A stretch of 64,000 nt of DNA, from NCBI GenBank assembly GCA_000469685.2, contig LS997563.1:5952437-6016436 (forward strand). Direction: 5' to 3'. This DNA comes from Haemonchus contortus (lineage: Eukaryota; Nematoda; Chromadorea; Rhabditida; Trichostrongylidae). The position numbers and the translations under genes were made by a program. Of this stretch, positions 35,701-45,815 are shown piece by piece. The first letter of the stretch is position 1. Each line of letters starts with the position of its first letter. The notes beneath the pieces were generated by a model, which saw only the letters and a program-made list of their open reading frames with translations, was not told the origin of the DNA and searched no databases.

Positions 35701-35965
35701 CCGAAGTTATTTGAATTATCGCGAATTTCGCCGCACAATTTGCCGCGCGCGCCCAGAATCGCACGAATCGCACGTCCCCCCCCCCCCCCCCTTCAGAATC
35801 CTCTTGAATGGTATTTTTCCAGATGCCGAAGGAACATGTAAAAGAGCTTTGTGTGACTGTGATACTGCAGTAGTCAACTGCTGGGCACAGCACCCAAAAC
35901 CGAATCGAAAATTAAAATGCAATCGTTCGAGGCTTGCACCGAAGTCGATATATTTCCAGCATTGA
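32800..35965 (+). CDS. Secreted phospholipase A2, tandem copy B (4 exons, 168 aa)
   Basis: Exons 32800-32970, 34510-34577, 35364-35488 and 35823-35965 join in phase to 169 codons including the stop. The signal peptide is MYRLFACLASIPLLYSA. The Ca2+ loop YGCWCGIGGSHEPIDEIDK, catalytic CCMLHDKCYDAAV and ALCDCD all keep the key residues. It differs from copy A by an 8-codon shorter Pro/Ser spacer in exon 1 and an extra Cys before the Ca2+ loop (SPICYNNYG against SPIRYNNYG). The active-site region is also closer to the usual CCxxHDxCYDxA pattern. Introns 2 and 3 hold hAT-like MITEs. The family is secreted and Ca2+-dependent. The protein appears intact, so functional retention is inferred from open frames and conserved splice sites. 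Confidence 0.92.
33296..33566. repeat. Inverted-repeat element in intron 1 of phospholipase copy B
   Basis: Arms 33296-33324 and 33538-33566 (GTTGCGCGTGTCCGTCGAAA start; GTAGGTCAC / CTAGGTCAC inner end) match over 29 bases with one mismatch. Inside is G/C-rich sequence with GCGCGCGGCGCATC. The corresponding intron of copy A lacks it, so it inserted after the duplication or was lost from A. Confidence 0.8.
34181..34441. mobile_element. hAT-like MITE, copy 2 (261 bp)
   Basis: Its left end reads TGGGTGTGTTGCGATTCGTG and its right end is the reverse complement of GGGGGACGTGCGATTCGTG. It is flanked by identical CACTGGGA on both sides (34173-34180 and 34442-34449). It lies in intron 1 of phospholipase copy B; copy A has the empty site. 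Confidence 0.9.
34979..35200. repeat. G/C-rich direct repeats containing CGATTGGCGGG
   Basis: CGATTGGCGGG occurs near 34725, 35025 and 35118 (all +), each followed by G/C-rich sequence; GCCGCATGCCGC-type palindromes lie between. It is in intron 2 of phospholipase copy B and absent from copy A. No ends could be defined. Confidence 0.5.
35521..35790. mobile_element. hAT-like MITE, copy 3 (270 bp)
   Basis: Ends GGGTGTGTTACGATTCGTGC and the reverse complement of GACGTGCGATTCGTGCG are followed by a long C run. It is flanked by identical CTTCAGAA (35513-35520 and 35791-35798). It is inserted in intron 3 of phospholipase copy B; copy A keeps the empty site. Confidence 0.9.
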
Positions 35966-37589
35966 AAATACCCCTTCATCGAATTTATTTCTTGCCTGTA
36001 CAATACGTTAGTTGTCCCTTTACGTTTGAATTTAATCAGAAAACACTTTTATTGCTAGAATTAGCATCATGATGCTTTGTATAGACGCCTTACAGCTTTT
36101 AGTAATATTCTACTCTTAATCACGTCCTGATCATCATGTTTGTTCGTTGTTCAGAGCTGTATTTGAAAAGCGATAGTATTAGAGAGAAAAGAGTCAATTG
36201 TCCCAGAAAATAGCAGTCACGATGTTTGTATATTCAATGTCATACCGTTCCCCTTTGTTTCTGAAAGCGGGCAAGAAACACTTCGGAAGGCCCTAACATC
36301 AATCGTTTAAAAAAAAGAATGAAAAATGAATATTTGAAGACAAATAGTCGTCGCAAAGGCTACTCAAGGTGAACAAAGCAATACGAGGTACAAGGTACTT
36401 TGGTTCGTGGAGATGGAACCGGTACCCGGTGCTGTCAAGAACCGTTTTATGGCTGGAACTACCTTATCAGTATATACCATTCACCTGAATTGGAGGGATT
36501 CTTACGTCCCGTGAACGTGTGTGGAGGGATTTTAACGTACCGTGAACGTGCAACACCGTAACCCCCTAGCACCCCACCACACACGACCGTGGGCTTCACC
36601 TGTGGTACCTTTGTTTTGCGTCGTATATGTGACGGGTGTTTGGAGTCGCATCTGGCTGTGATCGGGTTTCTGTGTCACATATTCACGGGGCGATTAAATC
36701 GGTCTGTTGGCGAACGATATTCGAAGATGCTCAGTTCTGGGCAAAAAATCAAGTTATGGATGAAACTCGAACCCATGATTTTGTTTTTCAAGAGATGCAG
36801 TTTGAAACTAATTGAGAACGACAGGAAATCAATGACAGCTTCCTGACATTTTTTGCAGGTACCAGAACTTCGTGTTCAAAGTTGAGAACTTTGGCAGTGC
36901 GTTGAAATAAGTGCTGGTAGCTTGATATCCCAATGGCTGACGAAGCTGCACGACGACGGAGACTGCGAAGATGACACTGAGTAGCAAGAATAGGAACGGT
37001 GAACGTGCGACGAACGAGCGATGCGAATGGCATGGCAGTGTCGCGTGCACATTCTACGCCACGGCGCCCAGTGTAGCCACTGGAAGTCGATACGGAGCGG
37101 CGCGCAGTTTGAAAGATGGAAACGGTACTGCGCGTAGGTTACTGCGCGTGTGCTGTAATGACATCCCTTGTGTGGAAAAAGTCGTGGGACTCGCGACACT
37201 ACTGTTGTAAAATCAAAAACTTTTTTATTTTTAATATCTACACACATCTGTAATTTTTCAAGCAGAGGAGAAGGGACCTTAGTAGCAATTCGCCGTAAAA
37301 GATTCGTAACAACATTTGAATATGAGGTGTAAGAAACTTAACAACAACAACAATAACAACAAGTCTATAATATAAGGTAAAATTAACAAGTGTGCAAGCA
37401 GTAGCCCAAATGTAGACTATATTTTTATGCCGCGTGGGACTGCCTGATCACAAAAAATAGCCAACGTGGACCAAGAAATCCACATGTAGGCTGCAGTCGC
37501 GTAAGGAGAAAAGGCCTGGTCCCACGCGATTCTTTTTCCTCATAGCGCGATTGGCGCCAATGTATACAGTCGAACGGAACTTTATACCT
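35966..37589. other. Interval between phospholipase copy B and the UTP18-like gene
   Basis: The first 400 bp are duplication 3' flank. A dispersed repeat lies at about 36500-36710. Overlapping minus frames at 36829-37247 include a hydrophobic N-terminal-like run (FLFLLLSVIFAVSVVVQL) that could be a lone signal-anchor exon. No partner exons were found, so no gene is called. Confidence 0.5.
36500..36710 (+). repeat. Dispersed repeat shared with 55237-55508
   Basis: It matches the reverse complement of about 55310-55490: CGTCCCGTGAA(C/T)GTGTG, TAACCCCCTAG, TTTGCGTCGTATATGTGACG, GGGTGTTT, GTGTCACA(T/C)ATTCACGGG. Its left end contains its own small direct repeat (GGAGGGATT...CGTGAACGTG twice). 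It is probably a MITE; terminal repeats are clearer in the other copy. Confidence 0.75.
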
Positions 37590-40500
37590 CTAATAGTCTT
37601 CATAATAATTCATACGCTCCAAAATAAGCTGACCATTTCCACATCCGATAGCCAGGAAAGCACTATGCGGTGAAAATTCAACGCACTCGATATTTGGCAT
37701 CTGAAAAAAACAAAAACAAGCATCGGCTCTAGACATAATTCCCCTTATTTGCGATTTACAACAGATGTTAGAATAAAACCATCAAGTTGCAACCTCAGAC
37801 AAAGTAAAATACTTGTGAAATTCAATTGCAAAAACTGCAAAATCGTAGTAGAAAGGTTGCAAAAGTGGAAAACGTACTTTCTCATGCCTTTTCGGAAAGT
37901 TCTTGAATACCGTGCTGCTAGCGACGTGGAGAAGTTTTATTTGATTTTTCTAAAACCAGTGACAGCACTAGATCATTTACTGAGTAGAACGTATGGAAAT
38001 GCAAGAAGAAAGACTACATACCTTCACATTGCTACTGAACGCCATCGCTTGACTGTCATGACTGAAGGCAATCGAATCGCATGAAGTAAGTAGATTTGGC
38101 ACAACCGCGCGAGGTTTGGGCTCAGTGCTGTTTCGAGCATCAGCCACGTCGTACAAATTCACTATACCAGTATTCGATCTGAGACAGATGCAGATACAGA
38201 CAGATCATACTGAGACCGATGCGAGGCGTTTTAATCGCTAGAATGCCTTCTATCACTTACCCGCATGCTATCATGTTTCCGTCAATACTTAACCGAATTT
38301 TCGTGCCACGCACAGCACCTTCGTCCCGGAACAAATGCTGATATCCGTTCAGATTCCAAATGATGACCTCACCGCGTTCTAAGAATAATATGTGTGATTA
38401 AAAACTCTGGAACTATGACAATGGAGAGGAACATATTAGAAACTATTGCGCAGTTTTTGTGTAAAACCAATTTATGCTGCGAAAACTACTTAATATGAGA
38501 TCGCATGATGGGAGCCCATGCAGCCAATCAACACAAGATAAAACCATTTTCGATAGATATGCTTGACACATAGAGCCACAGTGACTGCACAAATCAAGAC
38601 TTCAAATATTCAAATGGAGTTTCCAGAAAAGATCGAAATCAGTCTTCACCTGTCAAAGCCCATATTTCATTATTGGATCCAGGGAAAAATTGTACCGACG
38701 CCAAGTCCGTAGGGGCAGATAATGTTTTAACCAATTCCATAGACTAAAGAATGTCTTGAAGGATTTCAATGCGAATACAAGTAACCCTCGAAACACTTAC
38801 CGATGAGGAGAGCACATACACCTGTGCATTACGTGCAATCACGGCCAGCAGAGATCCATCCTTAGAAATGGCAAAACGGCCGATGTTCTGATTAGGTATA
38901 CCTATGACACGTAACATAAATATTATAAAAAGCAATAGCGCACTATGTAAAGCTCGATGCTTCTCGAAAATCTCACATTTCGGCAGTCGCACCTGCATTA
39001 CAGCGCCTTCTTCGAGATCATACTTCATAAGGTATTCCTGAAAGAGCTCATTACTAATGAAACACAAAAGCAAAGGAATAGCCAAGGAAATTATCCAGAT
39101 TCTTGGGAAGAGACTTGTAAAACTGTACGTTGGCGAATGTGAATAAACCTCTCAAGCTTGTAGGAGGGAGTATCTCTAACGAAGTTTTCGACGCAAGTTA
39201 TGAATAATAATAAACCGCAATGAAAATATTCAGTCTCAGTACCTGTCGTATTGATCCACACATTAATGAGCATCCTCCTGTCAACATTCCCATACTTGTG
39301 ACTGGGAAATTAGAAAATCGCACGTTCTGCAGAAAGTTGCCCTCCTCCGATCTATCGCCGACCTGTATAGTGAACTACAATGAAGAAACACCTTGAAGTC
39401 GATGATTGGTGTCTCACCCGAAACAATTGGACCATCCCAGAGGCTCCACCTGCAACAAGTACGGGTCTAACATTGTGGAACAAAATGCAGTTGATTTCTC
39501 GCTGAAATAATGTAACCGAAGTTTGTGAGGAAATACTAGATGGATAGCTTTCGATGAAACAGCTACCGAATCGCGATGTCCAATTGTGATATCTGGCCAA
39601 CGGAATGAAGACACAATGTCTTTGGTTAAAAAGTGATCCTTCTCTACGTATCGAATAGATGAGCGTGTCATCTCATCGAACACTTCTTCTATCTCCGCAT
39701 CCGACTCATCGCCAGCAGTTTGCACTGGAGCCTTTTCTGAAAAAAAAATCCATGATTGTTCATGATGTCACTGTAGAAAAAAACTGATTTGGTACTTTGT
39801 TCCAGTTTTGCCCACTTTGGGGTACCATGATGATGTCGCTGAAATGCTTTGCGAAGACGATTCTGGTATTCCTGAAAGAGAACAACTTGATTATCTCGTC
39901 GGATAGACTTTGATGAACTCTCTACAGCTAAGCTACACTTGCATTTGCTGCTATGGATCCACCACTATCGGTGCTTCGCTTTAGAATGACGGCTGTTTTG
40001 CCGCTAGGAAGTTGAACTTCTTCTTCAACGTCATCATCATCACGCCAAACTGAATTTAATTCTTTCTGAGTGCCCTGAAAAATTTCCTTAAGACAGGACC
40101 GTTACCAGCTGAATATCAACTAGTTTATTGCAGCTAAAAATAACATCACCAGCTAAACGTAAACCAGCTTACCATAGTTAAAAAACAATTTCCAGACAAC
40201 AAGGTAACAGAAGGCATGGACTAAACACAAAATACTCTTCAAATAAAACTACGACTAAATTATCAACGAAAAGGACGCCGCTATCTAGCTGGTTAGAAAG
40301 AACTATCTAGTTAACGGATCAAGCTTCAACTTCAACCAGCTTAACCTAAAAATGAAAAGTTCTTCTCAATACAGAGTCCGTCGAACAAGAAAGTAGAATA
40401 GAAAGAGAGGTAGAAATGAATCAAGGAAAGTAAGAAAAGTCAGCATACCTCCTCTTGTACAGTTGAGTCCTCTTCTTCGTCTGAAGATGATTCTTGCTGT

Positions 40501-40699
40501 TTTTCAAAATTACCAGAAAATAACTTCTTGGCAAGATGATCCTCATCCTCCTCATCAAGAAGGCCCTGAACAGATTTTCTTGACACCGCGACTCACTCAT
40601 TGTAAAGAGTAAAATAAGCCAAGATAAACAAAACAGAAAGTAGAAGACCTGCGCATGAACTGGACATGGTCGTTTAGCCTTCGGCTCGGAAAGTGCCAT
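37590..40699 (-). CDS. UTP18-like WD40 protein of the small-subunit processome
   Basis: The start at 40699 (MALSEPKAKRPCPVHAQ, exon 40649-40699) is followed by an acidic region (DEEDEDHLAKKLFSGNFEK; SSSDEEEDSTVQEE) and an AANASEYQNRLRKAFQRHHH segment. The WD40 part begins with INCILFHNVRPVLVAGG and SGMVQLFRV. It continues with RFAISKDGSLLAVIARNAQV, ASVQFFPGSNNEIWAL, GEVIIWNLNGYQHLFRDEGA and SNTGIVNLYDVADARNSTE, and ends with the short MPNIECVEFSPHSAFLAIGC exon before the stop at 37590. Acidic N-terminus, late-starting propeller and the VRPVLVAGG blade are characteristic of Utp18/WDR50. That protein is a U3 snoRNP/UTP-B component needed for 18S rRNA processing in the nucleolus. About ten exons are present; borders near 38760-39400 are approximate. 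Confidence 0.88.
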
Positions 40700-41264
40700 G
40701 AATCGAGGCTTTGTTTTGAAAATGGTGTCGAATCTTCACAAAAGCAGGAAAGTCTTGAATCCTCGAAAAATGAAGTTTTTAAGGCAATAAATAGGGAAAC
40801 GATCCTATTCGAAAAAAAAAACAGTGAAAAAGAAGTGCACATGTTTCACTTTCTCGTGAAGGACAAGCTCGATGCAATGTTCACGAGAAACAAGTACGGT
40901 GTACAAATGCGAATCTCAAGCTAAAGTTTGGCAGCTTTTCAACAAATCTAGTGAAAATCTGAAATTTGGATGAAAGCAAGTTGGAGAACTACTGAGGGAA
41001 TGCAAAAGTCGGAGATACAAAACCGTTACCATCTCCAGGCAACGTCTTATGGTAAAGTGACTTAGTTTATAGCCCTGCAACGAAAAGAGCCCTCCTAGCA
41101 ACTTGGAATCTTAAAAAAGAGCAAGTTGACGCTCAATATCCGAACCAATTTTATTAATGCTAATAAAACCGGTAATAACAGTACGGTAGTTTCAGTTGTA
41201 CGCAAATGTACGTGGTGCCCTTTTCCTATTGGGTCAGAAAAAGCGCTTGGAGCATCGATCAGCT

Positions 41265-41465
41265 TAGGTGGCGGAACTTCTCCCCGAACACCCACTGCCA
41301 GCTGCAGTGGTTCGACTCTCCGCGTCCTTCCACTGGAAATCCAAATCTTTCCCTTTAAAGCGCGCGATCGAGTGCGTGCGGCGAGCGCGACGCGCCGTTC
41401 GGGGAGAAATTACCAGACCCGATCCAATAGGCCCACATCTACCGAAAATAGGTCACGATTTACCA
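41265..41465. repeat. Dispersed repeat, copy 2
   Basis: It matches the element at 30835-31050 in order and orientation. It keeps GGCGGAACTTCTCCCC, CGACTCTCCGCGTCCTTCCA, GCGCGCGATCGAGTGCGTGC and GTTCGGGGAGAA. No coding frame was supported. Confidence 0.65.
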
Positions 41466-42344
41466 GGTAGGTGTCTCTTTCTTTTTTGGTAGCGAAGACG
41501 ATCGTATTAGCAAGATATTGGCTTACATGTTCGTATCATTCACTGAAATTCGATGTGAAGTTATGTGTTCCGTAGATATGAACGTGATGGTTTTGGGTTT
41601 TTGTTCAGCTCCCTGTGAATGATGTTTGGCAGTTGTAAGATTTGTTGTCCTTGTTGTATATGATGTAAAAACATGGTGCATAAGCTTTATCCTACAAAAT
41701 GTAAGTTATTCAATAAATTCAATAGAAAATAATCAAACAGCGTTTAACAGGAATTCGCCGCTACTCAACAAATTTCAAAACCTTTGATTGAACCTGAAGT
41801 TCAACAAAAACAAGCGTGAATCAGTACTTATCTTATTTTCTGTCATTTGCGCCTTTGAGGAGAATAATGCGATGTGTAAGTTGTTATGAGTAATATCATG
41901 GGGAGACTACCATAAAAGAATGTTCCCCGACGCGTTTATATACCTATAAGACTTGGTGATTTTCCTTCTTTTCGAGCTTTCATCAATTAGTCGTGCCTAC
42001 GTCCAAGCAACCCTACCCAGCTGCTGTAAAACGAGTGGTTTACGTTATTATGATCCTGTAACTTGTATATCTTAATTACAATGTTCCACAATCTCAGTAA
42101 TACTCAGGAATTATAGAATGGATTCCGTCTCGGTCGGTACAGCGGTTTCTATAGGCCATTACAGCTTCTATCGTTTTATTTACCAAGGACGAAGAGTCCC
42201 GTCACTCCTGTGCAAGATCAACGTGTTTCGCTCTTCCTCATTCTTATTATCATCCCTAATTCCGCGTGTACCGGAGCTTGAAATCAAATGTTTGTGTTCG
42301 CTCGGTTAGGATGCTATCTGATGGGAGAGGGCAGTAGAAGCTTT

Positions 42345-42600
42345 TGTGTAATCGATCCACCGCACGCGGCTGTCGCGAACCATTTGCCTAGTTATATCAG
42401 TTCTAGCGTTTTGCATACAGCTCAATCGTTATGCGATTATTACTTTCGGCATGATTCTACTGTTAGTTCTATTGCTCCTGCAATTCTTCCTTGCTGCTAC
42501 ATTATGCTACATTTCTTCGTCCGCGGCGTCCCAATCGCGACACGACAATTTCGATCCTACTGCACCACACCTCAATCTATTTGCGTGTACCCCAAACTGA
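42345..42600 (+). repeat. Dispersed repeat with a membrane-segment-like reading frame, copy 2
   Basis: It aligns with 9430-9660. In the frame NRYAIITFGMILLLVLLLLQ the hydrophobic run is kept and continues to a stop at about 42600, but a 2-base deletion just upstream breaks the frame relative to copy 1. Either the start or a splice site lies at that point, or this copy is a fossil. Confidence 0.5.
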
Positions 42601-43024
42601 TGGCACTGTTTCTTTCTTTTTTATTTTTTATTTGACAAGATTTGTACTCCCATGCTTTAAAATCAACACAAAAGGGAGTTAGCGAACCTACCAAGAGAAA
42701 TAACACGTCAGTCCTTCCTCTCACAACGGAAACAACGTTTATCGTTGAAGGGCTGCAAACGAATGGAATAAAGCTTCAATGATAATGAGCTTCTTACCAC
42801 CCTTTTTTAAATGGTTTATATTGCTTCAGCATTGCGTCGACGGGGATTACCTCCGTTGAAATTTGTTATTTCATAGACGCTTTGGAATGTACCTTTGACT
42901 TCACTCCTCTTCCTTCAGTTCAGTTTTTTTTTTTCAGTTTCCTTCTTAAGGAATAAAAGCCATTAAGAAGGCGAGGGCAGGCGGGGCTTCGATAGTGTAA
43001 GGAATGAATAATTCGGTGCACGAA

Positions 43025-43085
43025 AAGTCTACCACGGGTTCAGGTCCCGTCCGAGGACAAAGTTTTGCCCTCTACTCGCCATCCT
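43025..43085 (+). other. tRNA-like T-arm, possible SINE or tRNA fossil
   Basis: ACGGGTTCAGGTCCCGT forms a 5-bp stem with a TTCAGGT loop like a tRNA T-arm and pol III B-box. No matching acceptor stem or D-arm was found upstream, so a working tRNA is unlikely. Confidence 0.4.
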
Positions 43086-43447
43086 TGTGAGGTTGCGAAC
43101 ATTTTTTTTTATGAATCAATGCCCTACGCTGTCCACTTGCAGCGCGCGACAATCCGTGTCACTAGTTAGATGTCTCGAGGGAATTCGACCAACTAGACAT
43201 CGAGTATTCATTGTGGCCTTTTGTTGCAGATTTTGACTTTGTTCCACCGTCGCTTTTGTTTTTGTGTTTTGCTGCGTTTCCTTCAGTCAGTAGGCAGACG
43301 GTCCGATTATACCGTTCAATCATTGTCACAATTGTTATTTCGCAAATGCTCGCTCAGTTGGATGGAAGAAGTTTCTCTTCCTGCTACATGACGTAAAAAT
43401 CAACTGTTTCAGTAATCTGCCTACGAGGCTGATCTGAGAAGTCGATC

Positions 43448-44888
43448 ATGATGCGATATCCTCCTACTCCGGCGGCTCGCAGAACGGGTAAGATTATAGA
43501 GTTCGTTTGTATGACATTGTTTTGCTTCTTGAATAGTAATATGCTACTTGTAGGAGCCTCTGAATATGCGCCGTCATCCAGCAAACCTCCCTATAACGTC
43601 GTCCTCATAGGTTTACACAAGAGTGGTAAGCTATGCCAAAATAACGCCATTGCGCGGAAATCCATAAATTGTTTAGAGGGACCTTCAAAGGACGAAAAGT
43701 CGCCCGCAGTGGGACCTTCAAACGACGAAAAGTCGCCTGCAGCGGGACCTTCAAGAGTTGAAGAGTCGCTCACTCTCCGAACTGAGGTTCCTCCAACTCC
43801 TGGTATCATATTTATTTTGAAAACGATAAGCTTTTCTCCTTCGACGAGGTCCACTTATTAGATAGTGCCGCCAGTAGTGCTTACACACGTGGACTCCAAC
43901 AGAATGTGAGAATGTTTCCTGCAGTGGCCAACGTCAGTTCAAAGGGTATTCACCCTGTTCTGAGATATGATATTCCAGGTGAGCAGTCGTTTCAAATAAG
44001 ATAGAATTAGATATTTCTTTCGGCTCAATAACAATGTAATCATTTTTAGGAGGAAATTTGTGTTACACATTTATGTACCAGAGGACCAACGCTCGTTGCG
44101 ATGTCTACCTCTGTGCAGGTTGCAGAAAACTTGGCACTAGAGTGCCAGTACCGGTTCGTAATCAGTCGTGGTCACTACATGATAGCGTGTGCCCATCCTA
44201 TTGAACAGTTGTGATGTTGCTTATCGCAGAGAACGAGTATAGGCATCGTTATTCCAGGTGCTGAATGGTGAATTCTTCACTAAGGATCCAGGTCGCCTGC
44301 CGCACGTATGCTCACCGTGGAAGTCCGTGGAGGACGAAGTGAAGCGATTAATTTACAAGGTGAGGCGTTTGATTAAGGCGTTCTTGACGGTGTTGAATTT
44401 GTGAGGTACTTAGGCATGCCAAGAGGCTTGCGTTACACCTGAGTGTGCCGACAAAAAGCCTCGGCAGTTGTATCAGGAAATCGATGACTATGTTGATATC
44501 CACTACAGCGAAGGTATGCTACGCTTACGTAATCCTTACCTTTTTCTCTCAGAAATTCGTTTCAGATCCAAGTAGACGCGAAGAAATGCTTAACTTCTTC
44601 CACCGCAATGGATATAAGGCGCGGCGCACCACCCTCGCAAGGTAGTCTTTTTGGTTGCACAACTACTCTATTAAATTGCGCACAATTTAGAGCACTGAGA
44701 AGGCTCCGTAAGCACCGTACTACATTGGAGAAAATGTCAGAACAGGGAGAACAGGGCTCCGAGACCACGTCAACAATTTCTGAACAGAGCCCCGAGACCA
44801 CGCCAACAATGTCAGAACAGAATCCCGAGACCACGCCAACAATGTCAGTAGAGAACCCCGAGGCAACGCCAGCAACAACGGCCAGCTG
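43448..44888 (+). CDS. Repeat-containing protein with a FLYWCH-like Cys/His domain (3' end open)
   Basis: In-phase exons begin MMRYPPTPAARRTG (ending at about 43487). They continue through about 43555-43624, 43678-43803, 43861-43979, 44051-44156, 44260-44359, 44415-44514, 44567-44641 and 44691-44888. Two low-complexity repeat tracts are present: an 11-residue GPS(K/N)DEKSPA unit near the N-terminus and an (S/T)MSEQNPETTPT-type unit near 44733-44880. Between them is a Cys/His domain: CYTFMYQRTNARCDVYLCAG, CRKLGTRVPVPVLNGEFFTK and DPGRLPHVCSP. The aromatic start, W/Y-x-C-x2-C core and closing H-x-C recall FLYWCH/WRKY-GCM1 zinc fingers, which often come from domesticated transposases; this is family resemblance, not a firm assignment. 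The next intron holds a TTAA MITE. No stop was confidently found, so the gene probably continues. Confidence 0.6.
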
Positions 44889-44970
44889 TAGGTTCATTTC
44901 TCACTACGGGTTTTTTCGTCGTTGTTCCTGCTTTGTTGTTTTCCAGCTATCAATAAGAACGTTCTTTCAA

Positions 44971-45629
44971 AGGCACAGTTCACGATAAAAATGGTTTCTG
45001 AGTTCTCCCCCCGAAGTACCAGTGGCCCCCGATGGCAACAGTAAGGACGCTGTCAGGTCCCAAAACTCAACGGAGAGGGCATAGCGGGAGCCCCGTTACT
45101 ACATCGCCTCTCGACCAATGGTGTACCGAACGAGTGTCGAGGCAGTACAGATTGCAATATTCGCGCCAGGACCCACATATTCAGCACGCAATCGGCTGAT
45201 CGCTTCGTGATGGGGCGATGTTTTTCTCCTTTTCTATTATTCTCTGTTATTCCTTTTGCTGCTTCAATCTTCACTCCAATTTTCTATCTCAAGAGGCTGA
45301 AAAAGGTAGACTATTTCGCTGTTGCTAGGGGTTTTTAAACTTATGCTTATGAGTGGATGAATTTTGGAGGAAAATTACTGTAGTCAGCTATTCGCATTAG
45401 GACCCACGCGTACGTAATAACACATGTTGTATAGCTCGTCCAAAAGCCCAATTTTTCAATTTTTGGTCTCATTCTCGTCCAACCCCCTTTCTGACGATTT
45501 TTCGAAGCGTTTTTTGCCTTTGGAAGCACTGATTCACGCACTTTCTTCGCCTTCATCGCACTATTTTCCATCTTAGTTCTATTTTCCGTCCATAATCTGG
45601 GTTATCCAAAGTTGTCGTGAACTGTGCCT
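44971..45629. mobile_element. TTAA-flanked MITE, copy 2 (659 bp)
   Basis: It opens AGGCACAGTTCACGATAA and closes with GTCGTGAACTGTGCCT. It is followed by TTAA (45630-45633) and preceded by TCAA (44967-44970), a TTAA duplication with one change. It lies in the opposite orientation to the copy at 26784-27485, and inside an intron if the surrounding gene continues. Confidence 0.85.
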
Positions 45630-45815
45630 TTAAAGCGCTTAGTTTCGACTAATCGTGGGGGCGCACCTCCATGGTGTAGTATTTGTGTTAAAGGTATTAC
45701 TGATAGGAGTTGCAAGCGTTTGGTTTTGGAGCGGTGCCTGCTCTTGCTTACAATACCACACCATTGCTGTTTCTGTCATTCCCTTGCTGCTTTACTGGCT
45801 AATGAAGCTTTATAT

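Larger units (their letters stand above)
31200..36362 (+). repeat. Segmental duplication, right copy
   Basis: It is collinear with about 26390-30582. Upstream flank, four exons, introns and the 3' flank (through ATGCTTTGTATAGACGCC and CTTCGGAAGG) all match with scattered substitutions. Two hAT-like MITEs (34181-34441, 35521-35790), an inverted-repeat element (33296-33566) and unique sequence near 31620-32370 are inserted only here. Confidence 0.85.
40700..43447. other. Intergenic interval with two dispersed repeats
   Basis: It lies between divergently transcribed genes, so it should contain both 5' regions. It holds repeats at 41265-41465 and 42345-42600, and a tRNA-like T-arm at about 43050-43066 (ACGGGTTCAGGTCCCGT: 5-bp stem, 7-base loop). 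No exon was supported. Confidence 0.5.

Noticed and set aside
35776..35791. C run, and G runs near 46260 and 58885, as possible regulatory G-quadruplex motifs
   Set aside because: Single homopolymers lack the spaced G-tract pattern and are prone to sequencing length error; one is part of a MITE end.
36829..37247. Overlapping minus frames, one with a hydrophobic stretch
   Set aside because: Possible signal-anchor exon, but no downstream exon could be joined before the neighbouring repeat and duplication flank.
44562..44897. 111-codon minus frame with a repeated GVVSG(F/L)CS(D/E)IV pattern
   Set aside because: It is the antisense of the SEQNPETTPTM coding repeat in the + strand gene.
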